Source of the DNA: Megascapheus bottae
Lineage: Eukaryota > Chordata > Mammalia > Rodentia > Geomyidae
Assembly: GCA_024803745.1 (NCBI GenBank)
Contig: JANJXV010000013.1
Span: forward strand, 54,282,501 to 54,346,500
Reading direction: 5' to 3'
Length of the DNA: 64,000 nucleotides
Position 1 is the first letter of the stretch; each line of letters opens with the position of its first letter. This document shows, piece by piece, positions 20,965-32,361 of the stretch. The position numbers were made by a program, and so were the translations under genes. The notes under the pieces are model-generated. The model saw only the letters and a list, made by a program, of their open reading frames with translations, had not been told where the DNA came from and ran no database searches.

Positions 20965-21665
20965 TCCATCTCTTCTGCTCCTCTGGACTCTGGACTTCTC
21001 CCGCCTCCCTGGAGGAGCCTCTGCAATCAACTCGCTGTACCTCATGTGACATTGAACCCTCAGGGGTTGGCCCTGCTGCCTAGTATCTTGGCAACAACTC
21101 CAACAGAACAGAGAAATGCTCAGCCCTCTGCCCACTGCATTTGGGGGCCCTTGGACTATGAGGCATATGGAGATTTGGGAAGTGGTCCTCCTCAGAAAAA
21201 GTGGGCGTGTCCATGTCCCTAGGCCCCACAAAACCAGACATCCACTTTCAGGACAGAGCTTAGTGACGTCAACCCACGGCTGAGAGGCTCTTGCACATTA
21301 CCTGGTCACACAGCCCTTCTGGTCACCTGCTTGTGAGGAGCCAGAATATGGCTGGTCTCTCTTACAGATGGCGAGCCCTGGAGGGCCAGGACCCCATCTC
21401 AGTCCTCAGTATGGCACTCTGTGCTGTGAAGCACAGGCCTGGATGTTTCTGCCTTTGGGCCTCATAGTATCCCAATGAGAGAACTAGGGGAACCTTCCGT
21501 CCCCATTTAAGAGGGAGAAACTGAGGCCCAAGGTGAGTAAAGGAGAAAGGCCTGGAAAGGGAAGGGATTGGTTGTTTCTGACACCTCTAACCCCACCCTC
21601 ACCCCTACCCCATGACACCCAAGACTGAGGCTGAACACAAGTAATAAATGTGTTATGAGCTAAAC
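20965..21665 (+). other. C11orf86: C11orf86 3' UTR
   Basis: About 700 bases of mostly single-copy DNA from the stop codon to the AATAAA signal at 21,643. A palindromic CRE (TGACGTCA) lies at 21,264-21,271 and a weak MIR-like piece near 21,500-21,560. Confidence 0.75.
21643..21648 (+). terminator. C11orf86: C11orf86 polyadenylation signal
   Basis: Canonical AATAAA followed by a TG-rich stretch (tgtgttatg), about 680 bases beyond the stop codon and the first such hexamer after it. Confidence 0.75.
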
Positions 21666-22311
21666 AATTTGCCTCCTCAAGTGGCAACTTGCTGGCTCAG
21701 TCTTTCCCAACAGCAGTCCAGGCAAAGCAGGCTGCAGACCACTAGCAGAGCTAGTGCTGAGGCCCAGAGGGGGCAAGGGGCAATTCCAGGGTCACACAGG
21801 GAAACTGGATCTGACCTGAACAGGCTGAGTTCTTTGAGAGGTACAAGTACTTCCTGTGGGCCTCCTTGAGCTGGCTCAAGACCAAAGCAAGTCAGGCATC
21901 CTGATACAACGTGTACTTGGGGGTTAGCAACAGACCCAACAACAGAATAGTGGCTTCCTGGTTTTCTAGAGCTCAGAACCCTAGCAGGGCCACTCAGGTA
22001 TAAGAAGGAAATTTTAAATCCCAGACAGCCTCTGGAGCCTGGCCTGGAAAGTAGATGGTAGGATTTGAATATAAGCGCATTGGTTTCATACTTCAAATTA
22101 CTTCTCGGCCTGCTTCTGCATTAGCAGGGTACCTCAAGGACTCCAGAAAGCTGTTGGATTTCACAACTCTGACAAGGCCCCTCAGAGTCTGGGGGGAGAA
22201 AGCTGAGACCAGAACTGCACTAGACTTCTCAACCTCCAGGTTCCAGCCATTCTCCTTCTATTCCACATGTTCTGAGATTTGTCTAGATTCGTCTAGATCA
22301 GAAGTTCCACA

Positions 22312-22535
22312 GCCATGCTGATGGCTTATGTGTGTAATCCCAACTACTTGGGAGGCTGAGATCTGAGAATCAAGGTTCAAAGATATCCTAGACAGGAAAA
22401 TCTAAGACACTTAATCACCAAAACTGTGTAGAACTGTGGCTCAAGTGGTAGAGTGCCAGTTTTGAGCAAAAAAAACAAAAACCAAAGGACAACACCCAGG
22501 CTCTGAGTTCAAGCCCCAGTACTGGTACCAAAAAT
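22312..22535 (+). mobile_element. B1-like/Geo dimeric SINE
   Basis: gtgtaatcccaactacttgg left, gaactgtggctcaagtggta right. Confidence 0.75.
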
Positions 22536-23144
22536 TCTACAGGGATCTGGCCTATTTGCTTGCTCTCATTGCCTAGATTTAGGCCTGACCTTTAGTGAGC
22601 GCCCCCAAAATGACTGAGTCAATTAAGTTCCTGCTCAAGGTCACCCAGTGAGTTGACAGTCTCATCATCTGCTGGTGAACCTGGGGGCACAACTCCTGTC
22701 TCAGCATATCAGCAACTTGATTTCTAGACAGCACATTTCTGGGGTCCTTGACAGAGACTGCCCCCCCACCCTCACTCTGCTGTGTTGTTTCCAAAACTGG
22801 CCATAGCTGTCCCTCTCATTATGGGTACCTTTGCACTTGTGTCCTTGTTACATCAACTGCTTTAGTCTGGAGCTTAGGCTCAGTCCCCAGGTGGCACTGG
22901 GGGGGGGGGGTACGTAGTGGGAGGTCCTTATGTCATTGGGGATGAGCCTCAAAAGGGGATCCCAAGACCTCAGCCTCCTCCTCCTCTCTCTTTGCCTCCT
23001 GGCCCTGAGGTAAACAGTTTCGTCCTGCCCCACACCCCGACCATGGCGTGCTGCTTCATCACAAGTCCCAAGCAACAAGGCCATCCAATCCTGGACTGTA
23101 ATCTTTATCGCCAGGAGCCAGTGCAAAACTTTCCTCTTTGCCCG

Positions 23145-23382
23145 TACAGGCTCGTGCCTGTAATCCTAGCTACTCAGGAGACTGAGATCTGAGGATCAAG
23201 GTTCAAAGCCAGCCCTCTCACAAAAGAAACTGAGAATCTTATCTCCAACTAACCTCTAGAAAACAGGAAGTGGGGCTTGGCTCGAGGAGTAGGGCGATGG
23301 CCTTGAGCTGAAGAGCTCAGGGACAGCGCCCAGGCCTAGTTCAAGCTCCATGACCCCCCCCCACACACACACACAAAACCTT
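23145..23382 (+). mobile_element. B1-like/Geo dimeric SINE
   Basis: gctcgtgcctgtaatcctag left, ggcttggctcgaggagtagg right, then C run and CA repeat as tail. Confidence 0.8.
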
Positions 23383-23492
23383 TCCTCTTTATAATGTGCT
23401 TATCTCAAGTGTTTTGTTAAAGTGCTAGAAAGCAGATAAACACATTTCCTATCAAGAATGGAGTCCATTTTTTCTTTCCTCAAACCTGGATG

Positions 23493-23730
23493 GCCAGCCG
23501 GGCACAATGGGTCACACCTGTAATCCTAGCTACTCAGGACGCTGAGATCTGAGGATCAGGGTTCAAAGCCAGCCCGGCACTAAAGACCGTGAGACTTTTA
23601 TCTCCAATTAACCACCAGAAAACTGGAAGTGGTGCCGTGGCTTAAGTGGTAGGGCAGTAGCATTGAGCTGAGGCACTCAGGGACAGGGCCCAGGCCCAGA
23701 GTTCAAGTCCCATGACTGACCAAAAAAGAA
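23493..23730 (+). mobile_element. B1-like/Geo dimeric SINE
   Basis: ccgggcacaatgggtcacac to agttcaagtcccatgactga with a short A tail. Confidence 0.8.
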
Positions 23731-24054
23731 AAATCTGGATGGCCCGTGTGTCCGGCCTTGATCGACAAAGCACAGATGTAGTAGAAATGCATTATTGCAG
23801 GACTGTATTGCAGGACTTGAAAGAGACTTGCAGCTCCTCTTCTCTTCCCACTGCTGGGAGCCAGCTGCCTGCTAGAGAAGACGTGAGGCCGAACATCACA
23901 TAGAGCAGGACTAAGGCACCCCTGCAGCATCCAGATCCCAGCACCCAGCACCAATTGCCAGTCCCGAGGCTCCAGCCCAGCTCCCAGCCGACTGGGAAGA
24001 ATCATCCAGCTCAGCCCTGTGAATCCTCAAAATTGGGATTTGAAAAACCATCTG

Positions 24055-24260
24055 GCTGCACCCTACTAGGTCTAGGGCTATTGTAACAAATAACTATACA
24101 GTGCATGGCTAACAGCAACAGAACTTTATTCTTTCACTGAGCTGGAGGCCCTGAGTCCAAAGTCAAAGGCAGGCTGTATTCCCTATAACAGCTCGATTCT
24201 TCCTGCCTCTTGAGGCTGTTGGCAATTCTTGGTGTTCCCTGGCTGTGGAGCCCGTGTCAG
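24055..24260 (-). mobile_element. MLT1-like LTR remnant
   Basis: Reads like the reverse of an MLT1 (MaLR) LTR: gctattgtaacaaataac, cagaactttattctttcac, gagctggaggccctgagtcc. Old and degraded; no coding potential. Confidence 0.45.
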
Positions 24261-24304
24261 TCGCCCATCCTCACGCTTCATTCTCCCTTGAACCTCAGTC
24301 CCTT

Positions 24305-24412
24305 TTGCTTTTGTTTCTCAGACAGGGTATCATCCTTTTGTTCAAGCTGGCTTCAGATTTTGATCCTCCTTACCTGTGCCTCTTGAGATTACAAATGCAT
24401 TCCACTCCACTG
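24305..24412 (-). mobile_element. B1-like monomer
   Basis: gtttctcagacagggtatca, caagctggcttcagattttg and cttgagattacaaatgc match inverted B1. Confidence 0.55.
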
Positions 24413-24457
24413 TCATTGTGCCTAAATCCTCCTCCTCCTCTGCCTGCTCCTCCTCTT

Positions 24458-24672
24458 TTTCCTTTTTTTGTGCTAGTCCTAAGGATTGAACACAGAGCCT
24501 GCATACACTATCCCTGAGCTTTATTGTTCAAGGCTCTACCACTTCAGCCACAGCTCCACTTCCAGCTTTTTCTCTGGCTAATTGGAGATAAGAGTCTTAC
24601 AGGCTTCCTGCCCAGGCTGTCCTTGAACTGTGATCCTTCAATCTTAGCCTCCTGAGTAGCTAGGATTAGGGG
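24458..24672 (-). mobile_element. B1-like/Geo dimeric SINE
   Basis: ttgtgctagtcctaaggatt to cctcctgagtagctaggatt. Confidence 0.75.
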
Positions 24673-24727
24673 AACACTGACGTCAAAGTGAGCAGCTAGT
24701 CAGGCGAACCAAGAAGTCCACATCCGC

Positions 24728-24822
24728 AATCTGAGCCCTTTGCTGAGTGACCTTGGAGAAATCATGCCCCTTCTCTGGTCTTAATTGTCTCCTTTGCAAA
24801 ATGGAGATGGTAGGCTCCCTAT
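24728..24822 (+). mobile_element. MIR SINE 3' part
   Basis: tgagtgaccttggagaaatc, then cttctctggtcttaattg and ttgcaaaatggagatgg follow the MIR tail pattern. Confidence 0.5.
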
Positions 24823-24863
24823 TTCCTTTGGGCTGCTGGGCAGCTGAAATGCCAACTAGGCAG

Positions 24864-24947
24864 ATGTATGCAAATATATGCAAAGTAGGTAATGTATGCA
24901 AATACATGCAAAGTAGGTAAAAGTATGCCAGTGCATGCAAAAGTAGG
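24864..24947. repeat. Three 28-base tandem units with POU octamers
   Basis: Units at 24,864, 24,892 and 24,920. The first two differ at one base and each contains ATGCAAAT (24,868-24,875 and 24,896-24,903); the third is diverged. Confidence 0.9.
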
Positions 24948-25061
24948 CAAAAGTTTCAGGGTGCAGTAATCTGAGGCAGGCCCTCCCTTCTCCCCTCATC
25001 AAATTTGAGGGCAAGGTGAGAGAAAAGTCTGATGCCATGTGTCTGAAGTGTGCATCCTGCT

Positions 25062-25150
25062 TTCTCCAGCTTGCCAGCTGGGTGACATCAGACCAATGGC
25101 TCAACTTCTCTGTGCCTTCATTTCCAATTTGTTCAATAAAAATGATAGAA
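25062..25150 (+). mobile_element. MIR SINE 3' part, degraded
   Basis: agctgggtgacatcagacca followed by caacttctctgtgccttcat resembles the MIR 3' half. Confidence 0.4.
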
Positions 25151-25861
25151 GCTCCTCCGGGGGCTGTTGGGTTACAGAGTTACCACGTCGAAGACACTGA
25201 GGCAGTTTGTTAGCCCGTAGTTCCTGGCCGTTACTCCCGGGGGTTTCTATGCACGCGGCCTGGACAGATCTCTTCATACCTCAGTAGCCTTCTCTGAGCC
25301 TTCCTGGATCAAGATACCTGGAGGATGAAATGGGCCAAGACACACACTGTGCAGAGCCCGGGACCAGGCCACAAAAGCTCCCACTCCACCTCGGGAAGCT
25401 TGGCACCCAGAGCCTGGGTGTCCTCAGCTCACCTTGGCTGTGCCTGGCCTTGGCAGGTCTGTGGGCAGCAGGGAGGAGCCATCACATCCAGGAAATGGGG
25501 ATCAGCTGCAGACCAGATGGCCCTGGGGGCCTCCCGGGAAGGGGAGGGTGTCTGTGGGAATGGGCAGGAATGGTGTAGGAGGAAGACATGGCTCCATCTC
25601 ACTCCTGCTGTGGTTGCCTCTGACCCACTCTGCCTTCCCTGACAAATCCCCGCCCCCAGCCAGCACAAGCAGTCAATCTAAGTGTCATGTAATCAACTCA
25701 AACATTGAGACAGTCTCTCCCCACTGCACGCCTCACAACCCAGCAGGGACACCCCAGAACTGACTGCACTGCAGCGACTAGATCAGGGTGCAGAGCCCCC
25801 CAGAGACGAGTGAGGTCAGAACTTAGAACACTGCATCAAAGAAAGAGAAGCAGTCAGACCT

Positions 25862-26085
25862 CTGCTACCTCACCCTTGTAATCCTAGCTATTCAGGACTC
25901 TGGGATGTGAGGATCAGGGTTCAAAACCAACCCAGACAGACAAATCCAAGAGACTCTTTTCACCAATTAAAAGAAAAAAAAATACTGGTATTAGAGGTGT
26001 GGCTCAAGTGGCAAAGTGCCAGGCTTGAGCCAAAAAGCTCAAGGCCAGCTAGCACCCAGGTTCTGGGCTCAAGCCCCAGGACCAG

Positions 26086-26132
<47 letters not shown>
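25862..26132 (+). mobile_element. B1-like/Geo dimeric SINE with CA-repeat tail
   Basis: acccttgtaatcctagctat left, gtggctcaagtggcaaagtg right; the tail is an uninterrupted CA repeat (26,088-26,132). Confidence 0.8.
26088..26132. repeat. CA microsatellite
   Basis: About 22 perfect CA units forming the tail of a SINE. Confidence 0.95.
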
Positions 26133-26136
<4 letters not shown>

Positions 26137-26645
26137 TTGTTCATTGTGGCTGCTGTTAATACTCTGCTATTGCTCTGATTATGTGGTTCGAGCAGCTTTG
26201 CTTCCACCACACTGGAAGGGCACTGAAGACCTGGCACCCATCACCATCACCGGGAGCTTGAGAAGCCAGGTGGGATGGCCGGCATTCCAGCCCATTCCAG
26301 CTGCAGCGGGAGCACACACTGTGTCTGTATATTTGGAAATCTGTGGGTGTGTTTATTTGCTGAGAAGTCTGGGTTTCTTCCTCTGTGAGTTCTTCAAGCC
26401 ATGGTGACCAGAGCATACAAAGCAGGGGCGGGCAGAGACCAGGACAGGATATGGGGCAACAGGAAGCTGCTACAGAGTAGGCAGTATCAGAGGGGGTCTG
26501 ATGGGAGGGATTGGTCTGGACAGGCCCACTAACTTGTTGAGTGGACTTAAATGAGCATCTCTGGACCATATTGCTGCATCTTGGCAGCCATGTGCACAGT
26601 CAGATAGATCAGATGCATTTCTTGCTAACTCTAGTGTGGCTAGAA

Positions 26646-26648
<3 letters not shown>

Positions 26649-26691
<43 letters not shown>

Positions 26692-26722
26692 TGTGTGTGG
26701 TGTGTGTGTGGTGTGTGTGTGA
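26649..26722. repeat. TG microsatellite, interrupted
   Basis: Long TG run broken by GTGG interruptions near 26,683, 26,699 and 26,709. Confidence 0.95.
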
Positions 26723-26957
26723 GTGCTGGTCCTGGAGTTTGCATTCAGAACCTGGTGCTGTCCCTGAGCTTTGGTGCTCAAGAGTAGCACTCTACGACTT
26801 GAGCCACAGCTCTCTACTTTCTGCTTTTTTGGGGTACTTAATCTGTGATTAAAGAGTCTCATGTCTTTCCTGCCAGGGCTGGCTTTGAACTGTGATCTTC
26901 AGATCTCAGCCTCCTAAGTAGCTAGAATAACAGACATGAGCCATGGGCTCTGGCTCC
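26649..26957 (-). mobile_element. B1-like/Geo dimeric SINE with TG tract
   Basis: TG repeat at 26,649-26,722 occupies the tail position, then gtgctggtcctggagtttgc through aacagacatgagccatgggc. Confidence 0.8.
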
Positions 26958-27171
26958 CCCTGCTCCCCTCCATCTCACCCTCTCTGTGAGTTATTCACTT
27001 ACATATACAACTGTCACTACAGGAAAGTAAGGATACAAAGATGTCCCTAAGAGAGAGAATCTTAACTTACCCTGTGTCAATATTTGACCCCAACACAGAA
27101 AATAATTGCAGGATGAGATAGCAGTTAAGAGACTTTCAATCACATTCGTTATCCAGAAGCAGAAAATAGCC

Positions 27172-27312
27172 AGCACCAGTAGGTCCCACCTATAATCCTA
27201 ATTACTCAGGAAAGCGAGATCTGAGGATGGCAGTTCAAAGCCAGTCTGGACAGGAAAGTCTAAGTAGTGCAATAGCTCTGGTGGTAGAGCGCTAGCCTTG
27301 AGCAAAAAAAAA
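27172..27312 (+). mobile_element. B1-like/Geo dimeric SINE, internally deleted
   Basis: cctataatcctaattactca left; the connector is missing and gctctggtggtagagcgcta follows at once. Confidence 0.7.
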
Positions 27313-27322
27313 AACCTAAGGG

Positions 27323-27535
27323 AGGGCTGGAAATGTGGCTTAGTGGTAGAGTGCTTGCCTAGCATGCATGAAGCCTTGGGTTCAATTCCTCATGACTACA
27401 TAAACAGAAAAAGCTGGAAGTGACTCCGTGGCTCAAATGGTAGAGTGCTAGACTGAACAAAAGCTCAGGGACAAGTACTCAGGCCTTGAGTTCAACCCCA
27501 GGACATACCCTCCCCCTCCCCTGCTCAAAAAAAAA
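27323..27535 (+). mobile_element. IDL-Geo SINE
   Basis: gtggcttagtggtagagtgc left, Geo right, C-rich interruption before the A tail. Confidence 0.8.
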
Positions 27536-28126
27536 GCTAAAAGCAGCTGTTCAGAGATATGTCATCAATTCATCTAGCACCAGGAATATATATGCTAAAG
27601 TAACATCAAGCAGGAAGATTAGCTTAAAGATTCCTTTAGATAGGAATTCCTTTGTTCGGAGTGTCTGGTTTATTTAATCATCCTCATTGCTATAAAGGTT
27701 TCACATCAGCTTGGCACAAAGACATTAAGTCTTGGTCAGTTTTACTAGATCTGAGTCATTCTGACATAGATGCAAGTATTCTTGCAATCCCAGAAGTCAT
27801 TTGATCAAATATCTTTCTCACACTAAATGTTCTTCAAGTTTTGTTTGTCCAGTTCCCAGGACATAGGCCTGATTTTCTACTCTATGCTACAGTTCTGTTG
27901 GGAAGTATGAGACTAAAGAAAAAGGCATATGTGTTTCCAATCAGCTTATCATCAACTCGGCATTTCTGTGTATTTGGCTTGGTTCTCATATCCCACAGCA
28001 CATAATCTATCCTGCCTCACAATCAATCACAAATCAAATGTCTTTGGGGGGGAAAAAAAAGCATCCATACTGAACATGAAAAAACTTTTTTCTTGTTATT
28101 ATTCCTTGAGTAAATACAGTATTAAA

Positions 28127-28535
28127 ATGGTATAGCAAGCACACCTGCAATCCTAGATACTCAGGAGGCCGAGATCTGAGGGTCAGGGTTCGAAGCCAGC
28201 CCAGGCAAGAAAGTCTGTGAGACTTCGTTTTCCAGTCCTTAAGTTTTGAACTTGGGCACTTGAGCTTTTGTGCTCAAGGCTAGCATTCCACAACTTCAGC
28301 CACCGTTCCACTTCTGTCTGGCATTTTTTTTTTTTTTTTGTAGTTTAGTGGAGATTGGACTTTGCTGCCTGGGTAGGCTTTGAACAGCAATCTTCAGATG
28401 TCAGTTTCCTGAGTAGCTAGGATAATCGATGAGAACCACCAGTACCCAGCTTATCTGTGAGACTCTTACCTTCACTAAACTACCAGGAAAAAAAAAAAAA
28501 AGCTGAAAGTGGCATTATGGTTCAAGTGGTAGAGC
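28127..28535 (+). mobile_element. B1-like/Geo dimer interrupted by an inverted copy
   Basis: The left half (28,127-28,235) resumes at about 28,452 (ctgtgagactcttacc). A minus-strand B1-like/Geo dimer lies between (28,235-28,450, with internal oligo(T)). Confidence 0.65.
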
Positions 28536-28539
28536 ACTA

Positions 28540-28682
28540 GCCTTGACCCAGGTTCGATTCCTCGGTACCATGTACATAGAAAAGCTGGAAGTGGTGCCGT
28601 GGCCCAAGTGGTAGAGCACAAACCTTGAAGAAAGCCCAAGGACAGTGCTCAGGCCCTGAGTTCAAGCCCCAGGACTGGCATT
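28540..28682 (+). mobile_element. IDL-Geo SINE, 5' truncated or replaced
   Basis: It joins the previous copy at gaccc|aggttcgattcctcgg, so it has only the end of the ID-like half, followed by an intact Geo half. Confidence 0.65.
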
Positions 28683-28732
28683 GTATTGGCTTTTATAAGG
28701 AACCTAGGGATGGCACACGCCCATCCTCCCCC

Positions 28733-28940
28733 CCCCTTTTTTTTTTTACCAGTCCTGGGGCTTGATGAACTCAGGACCTGGGCACTGTCCCTGAGCTGCT
28801 TTTTCCTCAAGGGTAGCGCTACTATTTAAACCACAGCATCACTTCTGGCTTTTTCTATTTATATGGTGCCGAGGAATGGAACCCAGGGCTTCATGCATGC
28901 TAGGCAAGCACTCTACAACGAAGCCATATTCCCAGCCCAC
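28733..28940 (-). mobile_element. IDL-Geo SINE
   Basis: Oligo(T), accagtcctggggcttgatg, to cgaagccatattcccagccc. Confidence 0.75.
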
Positions 28941-29059
28941 CCTTTTATGCTTTTTGTTGTTGTTATTTCCATATTCTGTCTTACTTTTCTTTGTCTGAAC
29001 TGCTCCATACTGCAGCCTTGTAACAGATTACAGGTGCCTACCACCACACCTGGACCTTT

Positions 29060-29278
29060 CCCGTTTTGTTGTTGTTGTTGTTGTTGTTTTTTGGCCAGTC
29101 CTGGGCCATGGAACTCAGGGCCTGAGCACTGTCCTTGGACTTTCTCAAGGCTAGAGCTCTACCATTTGAGCCTCAGCACCACTTCTGGCTTTTTTCTATG
29201 TATGTGGACCAAGGAATTGAACCCGGGTCCTCGTGCATGCTAGGCAAGCACTGTACCACTAGGCTAAACTCCAGGCCG
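29060..29278 (-). mobile_element. IDL-Geo SINE
   Basis: (GTT)n forms the inverted tail; ggccagtcctgggccatgga to taggctaaactccaggccga. Confidence 0.8.
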
Positions 29279-29463
29279 ACCGTTCCCGTTTTACATAAGT
29301 TTGGGTATTTGAGAGGAAATTTGGAATGAATGAGCTGTGAATATGGAGGAACAGTTCTGCCTGAAAAAGGTGTGTTTAGGGAGGTAACTGAGGTTAAATG
29401 AGGTCAGAAGAATAGGGCCCTCATCAAAAGGCTAGTGGCTTTCAAATAGAACGAGGCACTGGT

Positions 29464-29720
29464 GGGCTGGGTGTGTGGCTTAGAGTGCTTGCCTAGAATT
29501 CATGAAGCCCTGGGGTTGGTTCCTCAGTACCACATGAAAAGCAAAAGCTGGAAGTGGCGCTGTAGCTCAAGTGATAGAGTGCTAGCTTTGAACAAAAGAA
29601 GCTCAGGGATAGTGTGTAGGCCCTGAGTTCAAGCCCCAGGACTGACTGGCAGAAAGGAAGGGAGGAAGGAAGGAAGGAAGGAAGGAAGGAAGGAAGGAAG
29701 GAAGGAAGGAAGGAAGGAAG
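29464..29720 (+). mobile_element. IDL-Geo SINE with GGAA-repeat tail
   Basis: gtgtggcttagagtgcttgc left, Geo right; the tail is a GGAA repeat (29,647-29,720). Confidence 0.8.
29647..29720. repeat. GGAA microsatellite
   Basis: About 17 GGAA units immediately after an IDL-Geo SINE. Tandem GGAA is an ETS-family binding substrate in other mammals. Confidence 0.95.
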
Positions 29721-29739
29721 GGCACCAGAGTCCCCCAAA

Positions 29740-29928
29740 AGGCCCTATGAGGACAGCAAGGAGACTGTCTATAGGCTAGAAGACAAGCCTCACTAGAAAT
29801 GATCTTGGTCTTAGACTCCCAGCCTCCAGAGCTGTTAAAAAAAAAAAAAAAAAGTCCGTTTTGGTTGTTTAAGCCACACAGTGAAGGGTATTTTGTTACA
29901 TCAGCCCTAAGAAACTAATAAAGTTAGT
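29740..29928 (+). mobile_element. MLT1-like LTR remnant
   Basis: The right half matches the MLT1 3' end pattern: gactcccagcctccagagctg, then gttgtttaagccacacagtg and gtattttgttacatcagccc, ending aaactaataa. Old solitary fragment with no coding sequence. Confidence 0.55.
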
Positions 29929-30091
29929 CTGAGAAGAAGAAATCAAGGTGGGTCAAGAAAAGACATCTGGGTATGGTGGTAGATGTCTATAATCTGTAGA
30001 CTGCAGAGGCAGGAAGATTGGGGCAGGGCAGGGCGGGGAGGAGGCAAATTGGGGGGAGGGGTCAAGCAGCAGCCGCCAGTCACTGCACGGC

Positions 30092-30378
30092 CTGCAGATA
30101 CTGGAGGCTCAGGCCTTGTAATCTTAGCTACTTGGGAGGCTAAGAGCTGAGGATCACAGTTTAAAGCTGAGACTTTAGCTTCAATTAACCAGCCAGGAAG
30201 GCATTAGTGGAGCTGTGGCTCACGCATTAGCCTTGAGCAGAAAAACCTCAGGGACAGAACCCAGGCCCTGAGTTCAAGCCCCAGTACCAGCACAAAAACA
30301 AAACAGAAGAAAAAGAAAAGGAAGACGAGGAGGGGGAGGGGGAGGAGGAGGGGGAGGAGGAGGAAGAGAAAGAAGAAG
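30092..30378 (+). mobile_element. B1-like/Geo dimeric SINE with GGA-repeat tail
   Basis: ccttgtaatcttagctactt left, Geo right; the A-rich tail grades into a GGA/GGGGA repeat (30,322-30,378). Confidence 0.75.
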
Positions 30379-31042
30379 GGCACATATATCTCTGTAGCTG
30401 GGATTACAGGCCTGAGTCATCCTAGCCAGGTTGTGACAACCTTATCCCCGAGAGAAACTGAGGACCTTGCTGCCTGACTGCCACGGGCTTCTGGCTGTCC
30501 CCAGGGCTTCCCTGTCAGGCACCCAGACTCCAGAGCCACAGCCTCCGGGCCACAGCTGTGCGGGATGATATGCAGCGCCCTTCCTTCAAATGTCTTCCTT
30601 CAGGTTTGCTATTTTTACCTGGAGAGTTCTAGGTTCCTGAGTGGGAGGTGGAAACGAGAGAGTGGGAAGAGGGGAAGGAAGAATGGAGCCTTTCTTATTG
30701 AAAGGCTAGGGTTGGATGGAGGGCTTTTTAATATTTTTTCTCCTCATTCCTGAGGGGGAGCCCCTCTCCCCAGTGTGATGAAGTCCTCCTCTGATTTTCT
30801 CCTGATTTGTTTATTCATGAGCGCATTACTGATTATTACTACTGGTTACTGAGGGTTTGAATCCCACTTCTGCACCTACTAGTGTTTGTTATTACTGTCT
30901 ACATTTTGGAGCCTCTTTCTGTCTTTGATTGTGAATGGTCTCTTCAGGCTGATAAAGGAGACCTTGTCATAAGGATGGCTGAGAAGACTGAATGAGCTGG
31001 TGCCTAGAACATCCTGAGAGCTTCATACTTGTGGGTTTAGGG

Positions 31043-31075
<33 letters not shown>

Positions 31076-31308
31076 CTTGTTTTTTTGTGCTGGTCCTGGG
31101 GCTTGAACTCAGAACCTGAGCACTGTCCCTGAGCTCGCTTGCTTAAGGCTGGCATTAAGCCACAGCTCTGCTTCTGGTGTTTTGCTGGATAATTGGAACT
31201 ATGAGTCTCAAGGACTTTCCTGCCCAAAGCTGGCTTTGATCAGCTTCCGTCAGTCCTCAGCTCTCCATTTTCTGAGTAGGATTAAAGTCCTGAGCCACCA
31301 GCACCCAC
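31043..31308 (-). mobile_element. B1-like/Geo dimeric SINE with GT tract
   Basis: GT repeat 31,045-31,074 at the tail position, then gtgctggtcctggggcttga to ctgagccaccagcacccacc. Confidence 0.8.
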
Positions 31309-31741
31309 CACATGTGGGTTCTTGATGTTAAATATTGGCAAAGCCTTGGCTAGATGCGGAAACCCAGCTTCTGCTCTTCAAGTCTCCAGCACTCAGCAGG
31401 AGCAGCATATGTGAACATGTCAGAGAGACATTCCTGTTGCTGGGGAGATGAGAGTGCCTGGCTTGCTGGAACAGTTATGGGAGGCTTCATAGGAAAGGGT
31501 TTTGAAGGATGTAGAGGAGTTTACATCCTCTGGAAAGAAGTAGACAGAGGCCATTTCAGGTGAAAGTAAATGCATTGAGCAGAGTATGGAGATAGGCAAA
31601 GGCATAGGGTGTCTGAGGAAGAGGGGTATTCCAGCCGAACAGTCAAGCTTGTGGCCTGAGGATGGTGGTGCTGGAGGGGCAGGAAAAGAAATGGAGTGAA
31701 ACGATTTGTCCAGCGATTTCTATCAAAAATACTTAGGGAGG

Positions 31742-31950
31742 GGCCAGGAGTTTGGCCTAGTGGTTAAAGTGCTTGCCTAGCATGCATGAAGACCGGGGTT
31801 CGATTCCTCGGTACCACATACATAGAAAAAGCCGGAAGTGGTGCTGAGGCTCAAGCGGTAGAGCTCTAGCCTTGAGAAAGTCCAAGGACAGTGCTCAGGC
31901 CCTTAGCTCAAGCCCAGGACTGGCAAAAAAAAAAAAAAAAAAAAAAAACT
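31742..31950 (+). mobile_element. IDL-Geo SINE, young
   Basis: Both halves intact with a 27-base A tail; flanking direct repeats aaatacttaggga / aaaacttaggga. Confidence 0.88.
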
Positions 31951-31992
31951 TAGGGAAAGTGTTTTCCTTCCATTCTAGAAAACCAAGGAACA

Positions 31993-32361
31993 GGGATGGA
32001 ATGTGGCCTAGTGGTAGAATGCTTGCCTAATGTGGATGAATCACAAGGTTCAACTCCTCAGTACCACATAAACGAAAAAGCCAGAAGTGGTGCTGGGGCT
32101 CAAGTAGTAGAGTACTAGCCTTGAGTACAGAGAGGCTCAGCGACCGTGCCCAGGCCCTGAGTTCAAGTCCTAGGACTAGCAGATAGAAAGAGAAAGAGAG
32201 AGACAGAGAGAGAAAGAGAGACAGAGAGAAAAAGAGAGACAGAGACAGAGAGACAGAGGCAGAGACAGAGACAGAGAGACAGAGGCAGAGACAGAGACAG
32301 AGAGACAGAGAGACAGAGAGACAGAGACAGAGAGACAGAGAGACAGAGACAGAGACAGAGA
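31993..32361 (+). mobile_element. IDL-Geo SINE with GAGACA-repeat tail
   Basis: gtggcctagtggtagaatgc left, Geo right to 32,182; a 180-base GAGACA/GACA repeat follows as the tail. Confidence 0.8.
32183..32361. repeat. GAGACA/GACA repeat
   Basis: 180 bases of GAGA-CA units with GAAA and GGCA variants; open in several frames only because it is periodic. Confidence 0.95.

Noticed and set aside
24055..24260. Possible retroviral gene remnant at the LTR-like pieces
   Set aside because: Only old solitary LTR-type fragments are present, with no internal coding sequence nearby.
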